Origin: Rhynchopus euleeides
Taxonomy: Eukaryota > Euglenozoa > Diplonemea > Diplonemida > Diplonemidae
Length of the DNA stretch: 64,000 nt
Direction: 5' to 3'
Assembly (NCBI GenBank): GCA_963210315.1
Contig: OY723239.1
Span: forward strand, 529,501 to 593,500
This document shows, piece after piece, positions 40,648-51,359 of the stretch. The notes beneath the pieces are model-generated. The model did no database searches, was not told the DNA's origin, and saw only the letters and a program-made list of their open reading frames with translations. The first letter of the stretch is position 1, and each line of letters starts with the position of its first letter. The position numbers and the translations under genes are program-made.

Positions 40648-40970
40648 CGCGTGAAGGTGTGCCGCACAACAAAAGGCTCGAAGTGCCCCTCCCCACCCAC
40701 CCCACCCCTCCCTCAGCGACGCAGCCCCTGTGAAATGGGCTGCGAGATGGATGGCAAGAGCGAAGGAGGCGCAACGCGGGTGCCCGCGGTGTGTGTCTGT
40801 GTCACGCTGTGGTGGGTGGTGGCAGGGGGGGACATGTCACACAGACCGGGTGGTGCGGTGTGCGGGGCTGCCGCACAAGAGTTCTGTTTTGTGCTGGGGG
40901 TGGGGGGGGTGGGGCGGAGTGCTGGCCTTGGCTCTGTGTCAGAACTGACAGTCGCTCAGAACTGACGAAC

Positions 40971-41000
40971 AATGAAAACACACACACACACACACACACC
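40971..41000. repeat. (CA)n microsatellite
   Basis: A run of about 13 CA dinucleotides. Confidence 0.9.
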
Positions 41001-41507
41001 CAGGCACATCCTCTTTCTCCTCCCCCCTTCCCCCTCGCGGCTCTGAAACAGTTCTGCACACAGCGTGAAGGCTGCAAACCACCTTCGCCCCTCCACTAGT
41101 CTAGCGGAGGCTGCATAAAACCTCACCCACCCACCCCCCCTCTCTCTCCCTGGGAGGCTATACACACAGTGTCACTTCTCATAGATTTGCTTGGGCCTCG
41201 GGGAAAGAAGCATCCGCGTTTTCACTTCGCCCCCCCCCCGCCCCCCCGTCCCCCCGCCTTCTACCCCGTGTGAATACTTCTTTCTCCCAACAAGGTATTT
41301 GTCAGGCGGAAATGCAGCGATAGGGGAAGTGCTCGGTGCTTGCCGTCACACACAGTCTTATGCGCCTGCCAATCACACACCAACACTTCCGCAGGCAAAA
41401 TTTTCTGTGTGTGTCGTGCGATCAACGAAACACTGTTCTCGTTAACCTGCTTCTCTGGTGTGATCCGCCACTGTCAGGCACATACCCCACATACTCCTTT
41501 TTGTCTT

Positions 41508-41641
41508 GGGGGGTCTTCGCTACGGGGTGATCGTCAGTGCATTGTGGTGCATTTCCTGGGAAACCAGGAAAAACTAAATTAAGGTGAAAACTGACGAAGA
41601 AGAACCGAAGCATAACGACCACCAAAGACCCCCCCCCCCCC
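41508..41641. mobile_element. MITE (GGGGGTCTTCGCT family) with extended palindromic ends
   Basis: The ends read CCTTTTTGTCTTGGGGGG on both sides in inverted orientation, and the body carries the family words GGTGATCGTCAGTGCATT and GACGAAGAAGAACCG. Diverged from 43599-43706. Confidence 0.7.
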
Positions 41642-41649
41642 AAGACAAA

Positions 41650-43560
41650 AAGGTCCTCTGAATGCCGTCTCGTTTCGAACCTGCTACTCCATGTCCCCTC
41701 CCCCCGCCAGTCCCTCCTCAGGCATGTGCAGGGGATCGAGGGCACCCGGAGGAGCAGATCCCAGGCAGACGACACGGGGAGGTAGCAGCCCGTTCTTCTT
41801 TTAGCGGCGTCGGTCGAGCTCACCGATGCTCGCCTCACCGGGAACAAGTCCCACTGCCATGGAAGCGTCAACGCAAAAAAGAAACCAAAGCAAAAAGTGC
41901 CGAACAAAGCGCAGTGACACTTTGCGGGCCTGATTTATTCCAACAAAAAGGCACCTTGTCAGGCGATGCGGAATTCATTTCAGGACAGGCGGCTAATAGA
42001 GTGAAAAGGTGCTCGGGAGGGGGGTGGGGGGTGGGGTGGGGCTTGCCGACACACACCCGGGTTTGACGAACTCCACCACAGCTCCACGCCACTGCTCTGC
42101 TTTTATTGTCTGAATTTAATGCGCCTTCGTGCGATCAAACGAAAAAACCTTCTTCTCGTTTTCTCCATGGATGATCCTGCACGAATATCCCCCTACCCCG
42201 GCCCCCATACACACCTCCGTCCCCCAGGCAACTCAAGCAACACACCCGCACGGGTGGATTGACCAGGTGGGCCCCTCACAGTGCGTACACCTCGGGGCCC
42301 TTCCCATCAGTCCCTGAACCACAGGTCACCGTGCTCAATAACTCTTTTTCTGTTGTCAAAAAAAAACAAACAATCTGCGCACACCCCTTTTCCGCTGTTT
42401 CCCGGCATCGGGCAGCCCTCTCTCCACACCCCACCCGGACACACATCCACTCTCCCCCCATCCCTCGCTCCATGCATGCAGGTCAATTCAAGGGACAGCC
42501 CCCCTCCCAAGAACTATCTGTGCCCCCGCTGGGTCGTGAAGTGACAGCACTGCGGGAACAACAAACCAAGTCCTGCCGAAAAAGATAAGGCTGTTGTTCG
42601 TGCGCCAAATCCGGGACAGACAGGAGACCTGTTGCAGCAAAAAAGCGTAGCGACCGTGCTTCTTTCTTCCTTAATAATGCGTTGACGCTTCCACCACCCT
42701 AGAGCCTGCTGCTTTGATGTGGGTGTGGAGCACATGTAAACACGAGATAGCTAGACACAGAAAAAAGCAGGTCGTCGGAAGAACTCGTACACTTTTACGC
42801 ATCATGCATGTGCTTTAAAAAAAACGTTGCTTTTTGTTGGAATGCAGATCCCACCACCTCCCCTCCCCACTATTTGTACACACCACACCCCGGCCTGATG
42901 AAGTGGTGTGAGTGGGGTCGCAAGATCCAGCTGAAAGGCACAGAAAGTTTCCCCCAGTTGGCTACTCCGAACTAAACAAAACAAGAAAAAATAAAAAAAA
43001 ACAGACAGCTCTGGAGTGGGGTGTGGGGTTTAATTGTCGAGAGTGAAGGCAAAAAGGCAAGCCTCCCAGCACCTTCTCGCAAAACTACAAAAAAAACGTA
43101 TTGTTGCAGATCTAAGAGGTTTGGGGGAAATGGGGGGGGGGGGGGGGATAGGGTCTGAAGACAATGCGAGAGTGGCTTACGGAGGGAGGCTGTATGAATC
43201 TGAGGCAGAAACGGATTGGGTGAGGAGGAGGGGGGAAGTCGTAGTTGACTGTCCGCAGTAGCACCACCGATACAGGGGGGAATCTGTGAGGCGGCCTCCA
43301 GGCTGGAACCACAGGAGGGGATGTGCTGTTCTGTGGTTGGAAATGGGGTGGGTCCGGGGGTACATTTTTTTTTTTGCCAATTGGGTGTGTGTTTGAAATC
43401 ACAGTTGCGTAGTGCAATCAGTCTAGAGTCCTGACCACGCGAGGCCCCGTGACCAAGCCACGGCGCCGCCGCCCGCTGTGGTGTGTTAAGCTCCACGAAC
43501 GGTGAAAAATGCACCGCCAAAAAGGGGGCCGGGGGTGTGGCAGAGAAAGCAAAAAGACTT
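41650..43560. other. No gene recognised
   Basis: About 1.9 kb of intergenic DNA with C- and G-runs (42017-42043, 43129-43148) and short frames only. No RNA gene or promoter is recognisable. Confidence 0.55.
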
Positions 43561-43598
43561 GGGAGGGTCTTCGCTGGTCGTTATATTCGTCAATCTTT

Positions 43599-43706
43599 GG
43601 GGGTCTTCGCTGGCCGTTATCCTCCGTCAATCTCCGTCAGTTTCCAGCTAATTCAACAGGAAATGCACCAAAATGCACTGACGACCACCCCGTAGCGAAG
43701 ACCCCC
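43599..43706. mobile_element. MITE, complete copy
   Basis: This 108-bp element has inverted ends GGGGGTCTTCGCT / AGCGAAGACCCCC and the core ATTCAACAGGAAATGCACCA. It is non-coding. Related copies lie at 17847, 41508, 43707 and 57371. Confidence 0.8.
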
Positions 43707-43780
43707 TTTGTCAGTTTTCAGCCAATTCAACTAGAAATGCACTAAAATGCACTGACGACCACCCCGTGGCGAAGACCCCC
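43707..43780. mobile_element. MITE, partial tandem copy
   Basis: Repeats the right two-thirds of 43599-43706 (ATTCAACTAGAAATGCACTA to GCGAAGACCCCC). A left-end fragment also precedes the complete copy (43564-43598), so three ends are stacked. Confidence 0.75.
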
Positions 43781-43788
43781 TTGGAGTT

Positions 43789-43888
43789 GCGTTGTTTGTT
43801 TGTGCGAACGGTGCCTGCGAGTGCATGTGTGCAGGATACCGAACGCTGCCACGAGTCTTTTTAGTGTGAAAAGCTAGTAGCTCTTGCA
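43789..43888. repeat. R3 repeat, short copy
   Basis: Matches 14084-14190 from CTTGGAGTTGCGTT through GCTGCCACGAGTCTTTTTAG. It directly follows the MITE cluster. Confidence 0.8.
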
Positions 43889-44404
43889 AAAACGGCATGT
43901 AGAGAACCCACCCACCCACCCACCCCTCCATGCACACACGCGTTAACCTTTTTAGTTTTGCGTTACGACCGAGCGAGCTGCCTCCACTGTACAACACACA
44001 TGCATGAATATTTTTTGGAAAGCGTTGGGTGGCACCTGGTAGGGGCGACCCAGTAACAGTGACCCCTCAAGCCTATCGGAGGAGCACGCCGCTCTGAAAA
44101 TGCACCGGAACTCACCGCTTTCGGCACCCCCCCCCCCCCCCGGCGGGCCCCCCCCCCTCCCCACACAGCATTGCTGCCACAGCTCCAACTGTCAGGCTGA
44201 AACATACGTCTCCCTCTTTTAAGTGGGGATATCCCCGTCACGAGAATACCCACACCCACACCCACACACACACCCACTCCCTCTCTCCTACAAGTGCGTT
44301 TTTGCGCGCTCTACCAAAACAAAAACCCCGCCTCACCCCGGGCCCCCCTCTGTCTGAATTTAGGGAGGATGCGTCGCACAACAAGACCCCCCGCACACAG
44401 CCGG

Positions 44405-44451
44405 CACGATAGTCGACACTGGCACAATCTGCGCCAGTGTAGACTATCGTG
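44405..44451. repeat. Hairpin just 3' of the coiled-coil gene
   Basis: CACGATAGTCGACACTGGC and its inverted partner match at 18 of 19 positions around a 9-base loop, 37 bp beyond the stop codon. It could be a 3'-end structure of the mRNA or a tiny foldback element. Confidence 0.75.
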
Positions 44452-44487
44452 ACGGGATCATCCAACATGCTCGCTGGTCGCTAGCCG

Positions 44488-47400
44488 CTAACGCCGCGAA
44501 CTGAGAGGTGCTCTCGGCGCGCTTCCGCCTGCGCTCTGTTGACTCCCGTGGCTGCGAAGGCTTTTATGGCTCCCGCTGAGCTGGCTGGTCTGGCTGCCGA
44601 ACCGCTGGCTGCTGCTGCTGCTGCGCGGCGGAGGCGCGCCTGCTGCAGCCATCTGGCCCATCTTCTTCATCAGGCTGTCGCATCGCTTCTGCTTCTCCTG
44701 ACGTCGGGAGTGGAGGCCCTCGAGGTCCTTCTGCACGCTGCGCCGTGTCTGCATCACTTCCCGGTGCACCTTCTTGATCTTCTTCTCATATCGGCGCATT
44801 TTCTGCAAGGTGAGGTGGGTGGTGACGCGGGAACACACACACACACACGCACACACACATATGACTCTTTTTTGGAAAGCGTCGTGGCACCTGGCGGGGA
44901 TGAGCCAGTAACCTGCTTTCAAGCCCATAGGTAAGCGCACGCCGCTTTGCTTTGCGGGCCCGTCATTGCCCCAGATGCACTAGAGCTCTGAGCCACCCGG
45001 AAGCCAGCCTGGACCTCCCACATCCCCTCGGTGCGTGCGTGGCAGGGACACACATGCACCGGTGATGTGTATGGAGAGACTCCACTACAGCTGTGCATCT
45101 GGAACACACACACCACACGCACTGCACCCGTTGCGACACAATCTGACGTGAGGAGGGGTTATTGCGTTTGCGTACCATTTCCTTGTCGACGAGCTTGTCG
45201 TGGTGCTGTTCCAGCATTGACTGCAGCTTTGCCGTTAGCATGTCGATCACATTCGTCTTCTCATCAAGGATAACCGACTTTGTCTTCATCGTTGTCTCCA
45301 GCGCCTCCTTGTCGCGCGCAAGCACCTCGTACAAAGCAGCGTCAACGAGAGGTTCGTCAGTGTCTTCGTAGTCGCGGCTGCACGCGACGTCTCCGACAGC
45401 CACGGCCAGCCGAAGCTTCTTATCGACAAGGGGCTTCAGGCGAAGATCCTTCATCTGTCAAGTGCAGGTAGGGTGAGTGAAGTCTTGCGAGGTGAGCCTC
45501 AGACAGCAGCAGGGTTGGGACATACCGCATCGTCGATGACTTCATTCTGGGAATGTAGGCGGTTGAGATGGCGTGTTTGAAGCTTTGCTGCGGCTTCCTG
45601 CATGGGTGGGTGCCGGTGGGGAGAAGCAGAAAGTCACATCACCGTTCTGTAGCAATTGCCCTCGGCCCCTGTATTTTGCTTGTTGATGCTTCTACAGAGA
45701 ACGGGGGGCCATCGCTCCACTACGCAGCAGTTTGCATCAACAGAAATATCACAAGCCGATTGCCCAAAACGAATAGTATGTGCACCGCCGACTGCAAAAC
45801 AACAGCAAGGCAAGACCAATACCTTCCGGCGCCTTTCGAGAAACGCTTTTCCAGCCTTGGCCTTCAGGAAGTCGATGTCGAGGGAAACGTAGTCGAGGTG
45901 GCTCATCTGCGCGTTCTGGTGGAGCGTCAGCTCCAGCTTGTGATCCACGGCCAGATGGGTCTGCTCTATGTGGTCCAGCTCTGCGTCTGCCTGGCGTATG
46001 AGCTCTTCCTGCAGGTTGAGGTCCTTGACCACCTGGGCCTGCTTTTCCAAGAACTCTAGCTGCCGGTCGACGTCCCGCTGGAACTTCGAGATGACCTCGT
46101 CCTTCCACGCGACGAGGGTTCGCTGCGCCGTCAGCTCCTTCCTGAGAACCATGATCAGGAAGCAGAGCTCCTTCACGGCCAGCTCCTGCTCCATCTGGTT
46201 CAGCCCCGTCCCCTGGAAGTTCTCATCCACGGCGCTGCAGAAGCCTGTTGCTGCTCGTATCTGGATGATCAGACACTCGAGGCTCTCAAGCTCGTTGTCG
46301 AGGTGCTTGCATTGGACTGCGGTGTCAAGACGTTCGCGGACAAGCATCGCATTCCGCATCTCCTGTCACAAGGAGCAAAGGCCGGGTGTGTGGGTGCTTG
46401 GTGGGCCATCTATAACACTCATGCAAAAAAGACTCACCGGTGTGGGTGGGAGGGTGTGTGTGTGTGAGGCGCGTATCCTCAACTCTTCTGAGCAAAGGCC
46501 CCCAGTGTGTGCGTGGCCCCCCTCTAGGCATACCTGGATCTGCAGCCGATTTTTGATTCTGTGAACCATGTCGGAAAAGTCCTCCGTGCTGACGTTGCTG
46601 AGGTCGTTCATGAGATCACCGCGACATAATCGTCGTTCGGCATCTTCGAGCTGTCGGGAGGGGTGTGTCGTGGTGAAGAAGTACTACTAAGAGAGAGGGG
46701 TCACTTGGCCTCCACTTGGACCCTGGCAAAAAGGCTGAGACATTCAAGTCCTTTGATTCTCAAACGAAGTATAAGGATGCCGCCTGCGAAAAACCCTGGG
46801 TCCAACTCGTCAGAAATGCTTTCGATGGATGGGACATGTGGCTGATGCGAAGAAGGCGGATAAACAGCAGAAGCTGGAGGAGGCACGACAGCTTGCCTCC
46901 AGCCTGACACAAGAGCTCATCCTCAAGGCAAGCAGAAGCCGAGGAAGGAGAAGCGGGCACGCGTGGCGGACCGGAGCATGTTTGAGGCCACCGCTGGAAA
47001 CTCTTCGCGACTATTAGCCTATTAGCATTCCCGACACCTTCAGGTTTCACCCTCCTCTGCAACAGGATTTGGACCTGAACCCGTGGCTGCAAGCCACGAC
47101 AGAAGGTCTGATATGTCGTTCGTGCTTTGGAGTTGACATTTGAGGGACCGCTTCCACCGGGGGAGAGAAGAACCAGTCGGGCGTTCGCCGATATATAACC
47201 ACCACCCCGGACAGAGAAAAAAAGCAACACGTTTCGAGCAATAATCGTACTGCTTTCGCTTGATTATAGACACCCTGTCCAGCAACTGTGGGAGAACAGT
47301 TCCAGACTACTTGCTGTTGAGCGCACACACTTTTTTGCGGTCTCAAGGCTGTGTAGAGGCCCTGTGAAGTGGCATGAACGTGCAAATCCAAAAGATTCAG

Positions 47401-48012
47401 TCGTACAATTTCCTTCGTGAGTTCGCGACTTCGCTACGCTTCGTCGTTCGGAGCTAGAAAAATGCGCCCTATCACTTCACAGCTACAACCGCTCTGATGA
47501 ATTTCCTTTTGTTTGTTGCGTTGACGCTTCTACACACAGATCTCAGAGAGAGTGGTTGTACTTCTTGATCGCTTCCACTGTCTCAATCACATTTTTTTTG
47601 AACACACACGTACAACCTTGTCTTTTGAAGAAAAGACGAAGAAGGACGTCTGACTATATCTTCCTTTTTTTGGAGCCACCATCTCTGCGATGTCCTTCTG
47701 CACTGGTGTGATAGCCAAGGTGAGGGGGATGCCCAGTCCTACAGAGCAGATGGATGTCGGTTGCACGACACGTGCCCGACAGAGCAGGTGGGCGCCAGTT
47801 GCACAAACGAGGGCGGGGGTAGTGTATAGAGCACGTTTGGTTGCAGCTGTGGTGGGATGCTTTCCGCTCACACGAGCAACAAATAATACCCATACCTGCT
47901 GTTCGAGCAAGCGAATTTCAATATCCCGCTGCTCGACTAACCGCATCCCCTTCTCGATCTCTCGCGTATGCGCGCCATAGTCCACACGGGTGCCCCGTTC
48001 TCTGTCCTCCAT
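44488..48012 (-). CDS. Coiled-coil protein, six exons (probably cytoskeletal or axonemal)
   Basis: Exons, in transcript order: 48012-47896, 46650-46534, 46362-45823, 45597-45526, 45454-45176, 44802-44488. Every intron begins GT and ends AG, and every junction is in phase 0. The product is ~479 residues, nearly all charged heptad-rich helix (MEDRERGT..EIRLLEQQ, LEDAERRL.., QMEQELAVKEL.., LVDKEMKMRRYEKKIKKV). It ends in a Ser-rich tail (SSSSSQRFGSQTSQLSGSHK). This plan resembles ciliary coiled-coil proteins of the CCDC/CFAP type, but I could not assign an orthologue. The 1.25-kb first intron contains an R4 repeat (47243-47455). The 5' end may lack exons, since a pyrimidine-rich CTCCAG lies just before the ATG. 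Confidence 0.75.
47243..47455. repeat. R4 repeat, copy 3 (in the first intron)
   Basis: An uninterrupted copy of the repeat at 29715-30712. It shows the empty site GTGCAAATCCAAAAG corresponding to the mariner-like insertion there. Confidence 0.85.
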
Positions 48013-49004
48013 AGCTGGAGACGGGGCGACTCCACTGGGCTACACACAGAGACCAGGAGAGGGGGCCTTGAACTCGTCAACGGCAGGACCGCGGCGTGTG
48101 AGGATGCGTCGCCTGTGGCACGCATGCACACACACACCACCACCACGCCACACCCTCCCCCCACACTGACAAGGGTTGCGGAGAAGACGCCCGGTCCACT
48201 CGGGAGCGGAAGGAGAGGAGGGAAGATGGAGGGAAACTGTATGCCCAAGAATCCGTGTGGCAGCGCGGCACACAACCAACACCAGCGTATACACCTGCGT
48301 GCGTGTGTGCGTCTGGGCGGGGGGGGGGGGGGGGGGGGAAGGGGGGCAGCAGAAGAAGAGAAGGGAGGTGTGGGGAAGGGTGGGGTGGGTGCAGGTGTCC
48401 TGCTCTAAACCCCAGAACCCCCTGAACCTCCCTCCCCCCCCCCTCGGTGGAGTCGCGGGCAGGTGGGGGGGGGGGAGGGGCGGGGGTGTGGTGCCGGATG
48501 CTCGCCCCGAGCCCTGCACTGTGTGTGGGGTGTGTGGGTGTAAGGTAAAGCCGATCGCCACATGCCACAACGGAGGCCCCCCCCCCCCCGTCACCGAGAA
48601 GCGGGCATAATAGTTTCGCAGCCAAATCTCCCCTACGTCCTAGGGGTCGTGGGGTGGGGGTGGGGGTGGGGGGTCACCATCGCACCCAGTGCTATTAGGC
48701 ATGCGCTCTGTTCTGTGTAGGGTCTGCTGCTGCAGCACGCCTTCTTATTGAAAACAAGCTTAAGGGGGGGGAGAGGGGGAGGGAGGGGCGGTGCGGAGGA
48801 GGGGCAGTGAACATATCCGGAGGGAGTGAGGGGGGGGTCACCCGCACATGTCGTTTTCAGGCAGGCGGAATCGTCAGGGTGTTGTGTAAAATGCAGGCTG
48901 GTTCACTGACACGCTTGCGTTCCGAGCAGGTGCTCGGTGTGCACTATGTTACGGCACAAGGTGCGGCCAGAGGAACACGGAACAGCGGCGGGGGGGGGGG
49001 GGGG
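48013..49004. other. Low-complexity intergenic region
   Basis: Poly-G and poly-C runs (48319-48338, 48434-48443, 48578-48589, 48990-49004) and GGGTGG-rich DNA. Long frames here are compositional artefacts. No gene is recognised, though a missed 5' exon of the coiled-coil gene is possible. Confidence 0.6.
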
Positions 49005-49006
49005 TA

Positions 49007-50153
49007 GGGGGGGTCAAATGCCACCCTTTTACGTGGACAAACACGATTTTTCAAAAAACCGGCGCAGAGGCCCCAAAGCCCCCGTAAACCCTCCAAACCC
49101 CCCCAGATCGGTCCGGAAACCCATCGAACCCCACTTTTCCACCATTCCGGGCACCTCAGGTGCCCGAATTGGGGTACCTAAATTTTGTGCCACCGTTTGG
49201 TACCGTACAGTGCCACTGTGTGGGAGGTTGGAAAAGAAAATGCCCCAACACACCACATCTGAGGGTTGCAATGCATGTTGCTTGCCAACCACGTCATCCG
49301 GTGGGTGTCAGGCGCTATGTAGGTGGCATTAGCCAGGTCTTCGATGTGTTCTGGCTTGTATATATACCTCCCTGCCACCATGCACCGGGAGGCTGCCTGT
49401 AGGTACGGAACAGTCCAGATGGTCGTGTGATTCCTGTGCAGCAGTGCTCCACAACCGGGATGTGTTGACAACGACTGTTGCAACACGAGCTGTACATTCC
49501 GGGAACACATGAAGTGCGCTGTCGTGGTACCCATTGTGCCAGAATTGGTAGTTGCTGCGGTCTACTTTGCCTGGCCCAAGAGCACTGGTACTGAACGGTG
49601 CAATATGCGTGGCGCGGTGAATACAACGGAAGCGCGCAAAGTCAATACAGCTCTCGGATGGCGGGTGGTGGTGCCACTAGTGTGTGACGTTCACTCGAGG
49701 ATACAACGCATCACAATGAATCAGCAACCGTGGACCGAGTACAATACGCTCTCTGTGGCTGGTGTGGGGGACAAAGGCAGTGCCTGTGCCGCAGGCAGGG
49801 AGGTATATATACAAGCCAGAACACATCGAAGACCTGGCTAATGCCACCTACATAGCGCCTGACACCCACCGGATGACGTGGTTGGCAAGCAACATGCATT
49901 GCAACCCTCAGATGTGGTGTGTTGGGGCATTTTCTTTTCCAACCTCCCACACAGTGGCACTGTACGGTACCAAACGGTGGCACAAAATTTAGGTACCCCA
50001 ATTCGGGCACCTGAGGTGCCCGGAATGGTGGAAAAGTGGGGTTCGATGGGTTTCCGGACCGATCTGGGGGGGTTTGGAGGGTTTACGGGGGCTTTGGGGC
50101 CTCTGCGCCGGTTTTTTGAAAAATCGTGTTTGTCACCCCCATTTGACCCCCCC
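49007..50153. mobile_element. Foldback DNA element with ~360-bp inverted arms
   Basis: The arms 49007-49376 and 49794-50153 are near-perfect inverted copies (only short differences near the tips). They surround a ~420-bp unique centre. The termini read GGGGGGGTCAAATG. TA flanks at 49005-49006 and 50154-50155. The centre has one plus-strand frame (49509-49841, ~110 codons) with no recognised domain. The frames at 49029-49292 and 49878-50156 are mirror images read from the arms. It ends 55 bp beyond the stop of the WD40 gene. Confidence 0.88.
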
Positions 50154-50207
50154 TAGGGGGGGGGGGGGGGGCTGCGAAATGCACGTTCAATCGGGTGTGC
50201 CGTAGTA

Positions 50208-51359
50208 TCACGGCTGGTATGCAGCTTGGCATTCACTGAGGGATGACACGCACACCTTGTTCGGACCGGGTGCGAAGAGCCACCTGCCGCAGGGGCTCAG
50301 CGCGACTGTGGGGTTGAAGTAATATGAGCAGGTCTCGCGGACAGTGCCCATGTGCTGCCCACTGCTGAGGCACCACACCTGCGTGCGGTCGTCAGATGAG
50401 GCTGCAAGCACGTCAGCTTCCTGCGAGACAGCAGCGCAGTCACTCGCGGCCTGTGTCTGCAGGGTCCTGATGCAGGTGCGTGTCGCGGTGCACCAGATCT
50501 TTACAGTCTTGTCACGCGAGCAGGACACAAGGTGGCGACCGTCTGTGGTGAGTGTAACATGGCGGACAGGCCCCGCGTGCCCATCCAGGGTGTGCTTGTG
50601 TGTAAGGGTGGCGAGGTCCCACACGCGGATCGACTTGTCGGAGGAGGCGCTGAAGATGCTGGTGTGCGACACGTCAACACCGTTGACATTTGCGGTGTGC
50701 CCCGACAGGACAGCGGTGCACACACCCTGGTCCGCGTCCCACACACGCACAGTTCTGTCGGATGAACCTGACACCAGACGCCCGCAGTGCGCCCACGCTG
50801 CAGCGCTCACATAGGCAGTGTGGTCCTCCAGCATCGTGCAGGCCCATGTCCCTGTGTCGCGGATGTAGATGGTGTTGTCGGAGGAGCACACTGCAAGCCG
50901 CATGCCGCACTTCGAGAAGGTGACGCAGGTGATGCAGCGCTCGCCCTGCATGAACCGGGTCACAGGCTCTGCGGTGGTGGTATCGAACACGAAGGCGTGC
51001 GCGTCGAAGGTACCGATGGCGCACAGCGCCCCACAGGGCGAGAGAGCAATGCAGCACACGTGGGAGGATCCGACGTTGTACTCAGCAGGGGAATGCAGGG
51101 CTACCCACCGCTGCGCCAGCTCCACCTCGTCCCCACCGCTCAGCTGTGTGTCGGCGATGCGCTGCGCGTCGCCGAGCTCCGCGCCTTCGCTGTCGCCACC
51201 GAGGCGCGCCAGCACCCCTGGGGCCTCCCTGGCTGCGTGGATGTCGTCTCCGAACATCTGGCCCAGCGCGTCGACCTTCAGATCCAGCACGGTGTCGCTC
51301 TCCGCGACGGTCACCATGCAGCTCCGCCCGCTCGGAGTGTGGCGCACGCTGACATCCAT
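50208..51359 (-). CDS. Ubiquitin-like/WD40 repeat protein
   Basis: 383 residues, intronless, ATG at 51359. Residues 1-82 follow a ubiquitin-like beta-grasp pattern (VSVRHTPSGRSCMVTVAES, TVLDLK, then IADTQLSGGDEVEL). Residues ~95-380 form six to seven WD40 blades, with clear GH..V and xVWD signatures (GSSDRTVRVWDADQG, ASSDKSIRVWDLATL, SRDKTVKIWCTATRT). It is therefore a beta-propeller scaffold, with the N-terminal Ubl fold perhaps docking to ubiquitin or proteasome partners. The fold is firm and the pathway unknown. Downstream neighbour: the foldback element. Confidence 0.9.
   Translation of the reverse strand: MDVSVRHTPSGRSCMVTVAESDTVLDLKVDALGQMFGDDIHAAREAPGVLARLGGDSEGAELGDAQRIADTQLSGGDEVELAQRWVALHSPAEYNVGSSHVCCIALSPCGALCAIGTFDAHAFVFDTTTAEPVTRFMQGERCITCVTFSKCGMRLAVCSSDNTIYIRDTGTWACTMLEDHTAYVSAAAWAHCGRLVSGSSDRTVRVWDADQGVCTAVLSGHTANVNGVDVSHTSIFSASSDKSIRVWDLATLTHKHTLDGHAGPVRHVTLTTDGRHLVSCSRDKTVKIWCTATRTCIRTLQTQAASDCAAVSQEADVLAASSDDRTQVWCLSSGQHMGTVRETCSYYFNPTVALSPCGRWLFAPGPNKVCVSSLSECQAAYQP

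Noticed and set aside
40041-40700. 219-codon minus frame over the small coiled-coil ORF
   Set aside because: Ser/Cys-rich composition typical of an off-frame translation. The 108-codon frame has more protein-like composition.
44488-48012. Assignment of the coiled-coil gene to CCDC39, CCDC146 or another named ciliary protein
   Set aside because: The Ser-rich tail after a long coiled coil is suggestive, but no diagnostic motif could be matched by eye.
49029-50156. Two identical ~90-codon proteins in the foldback element
   Set aside because: They are the same arm sequence read from the two inverted copies, with no domain and no start context beyond the arm.
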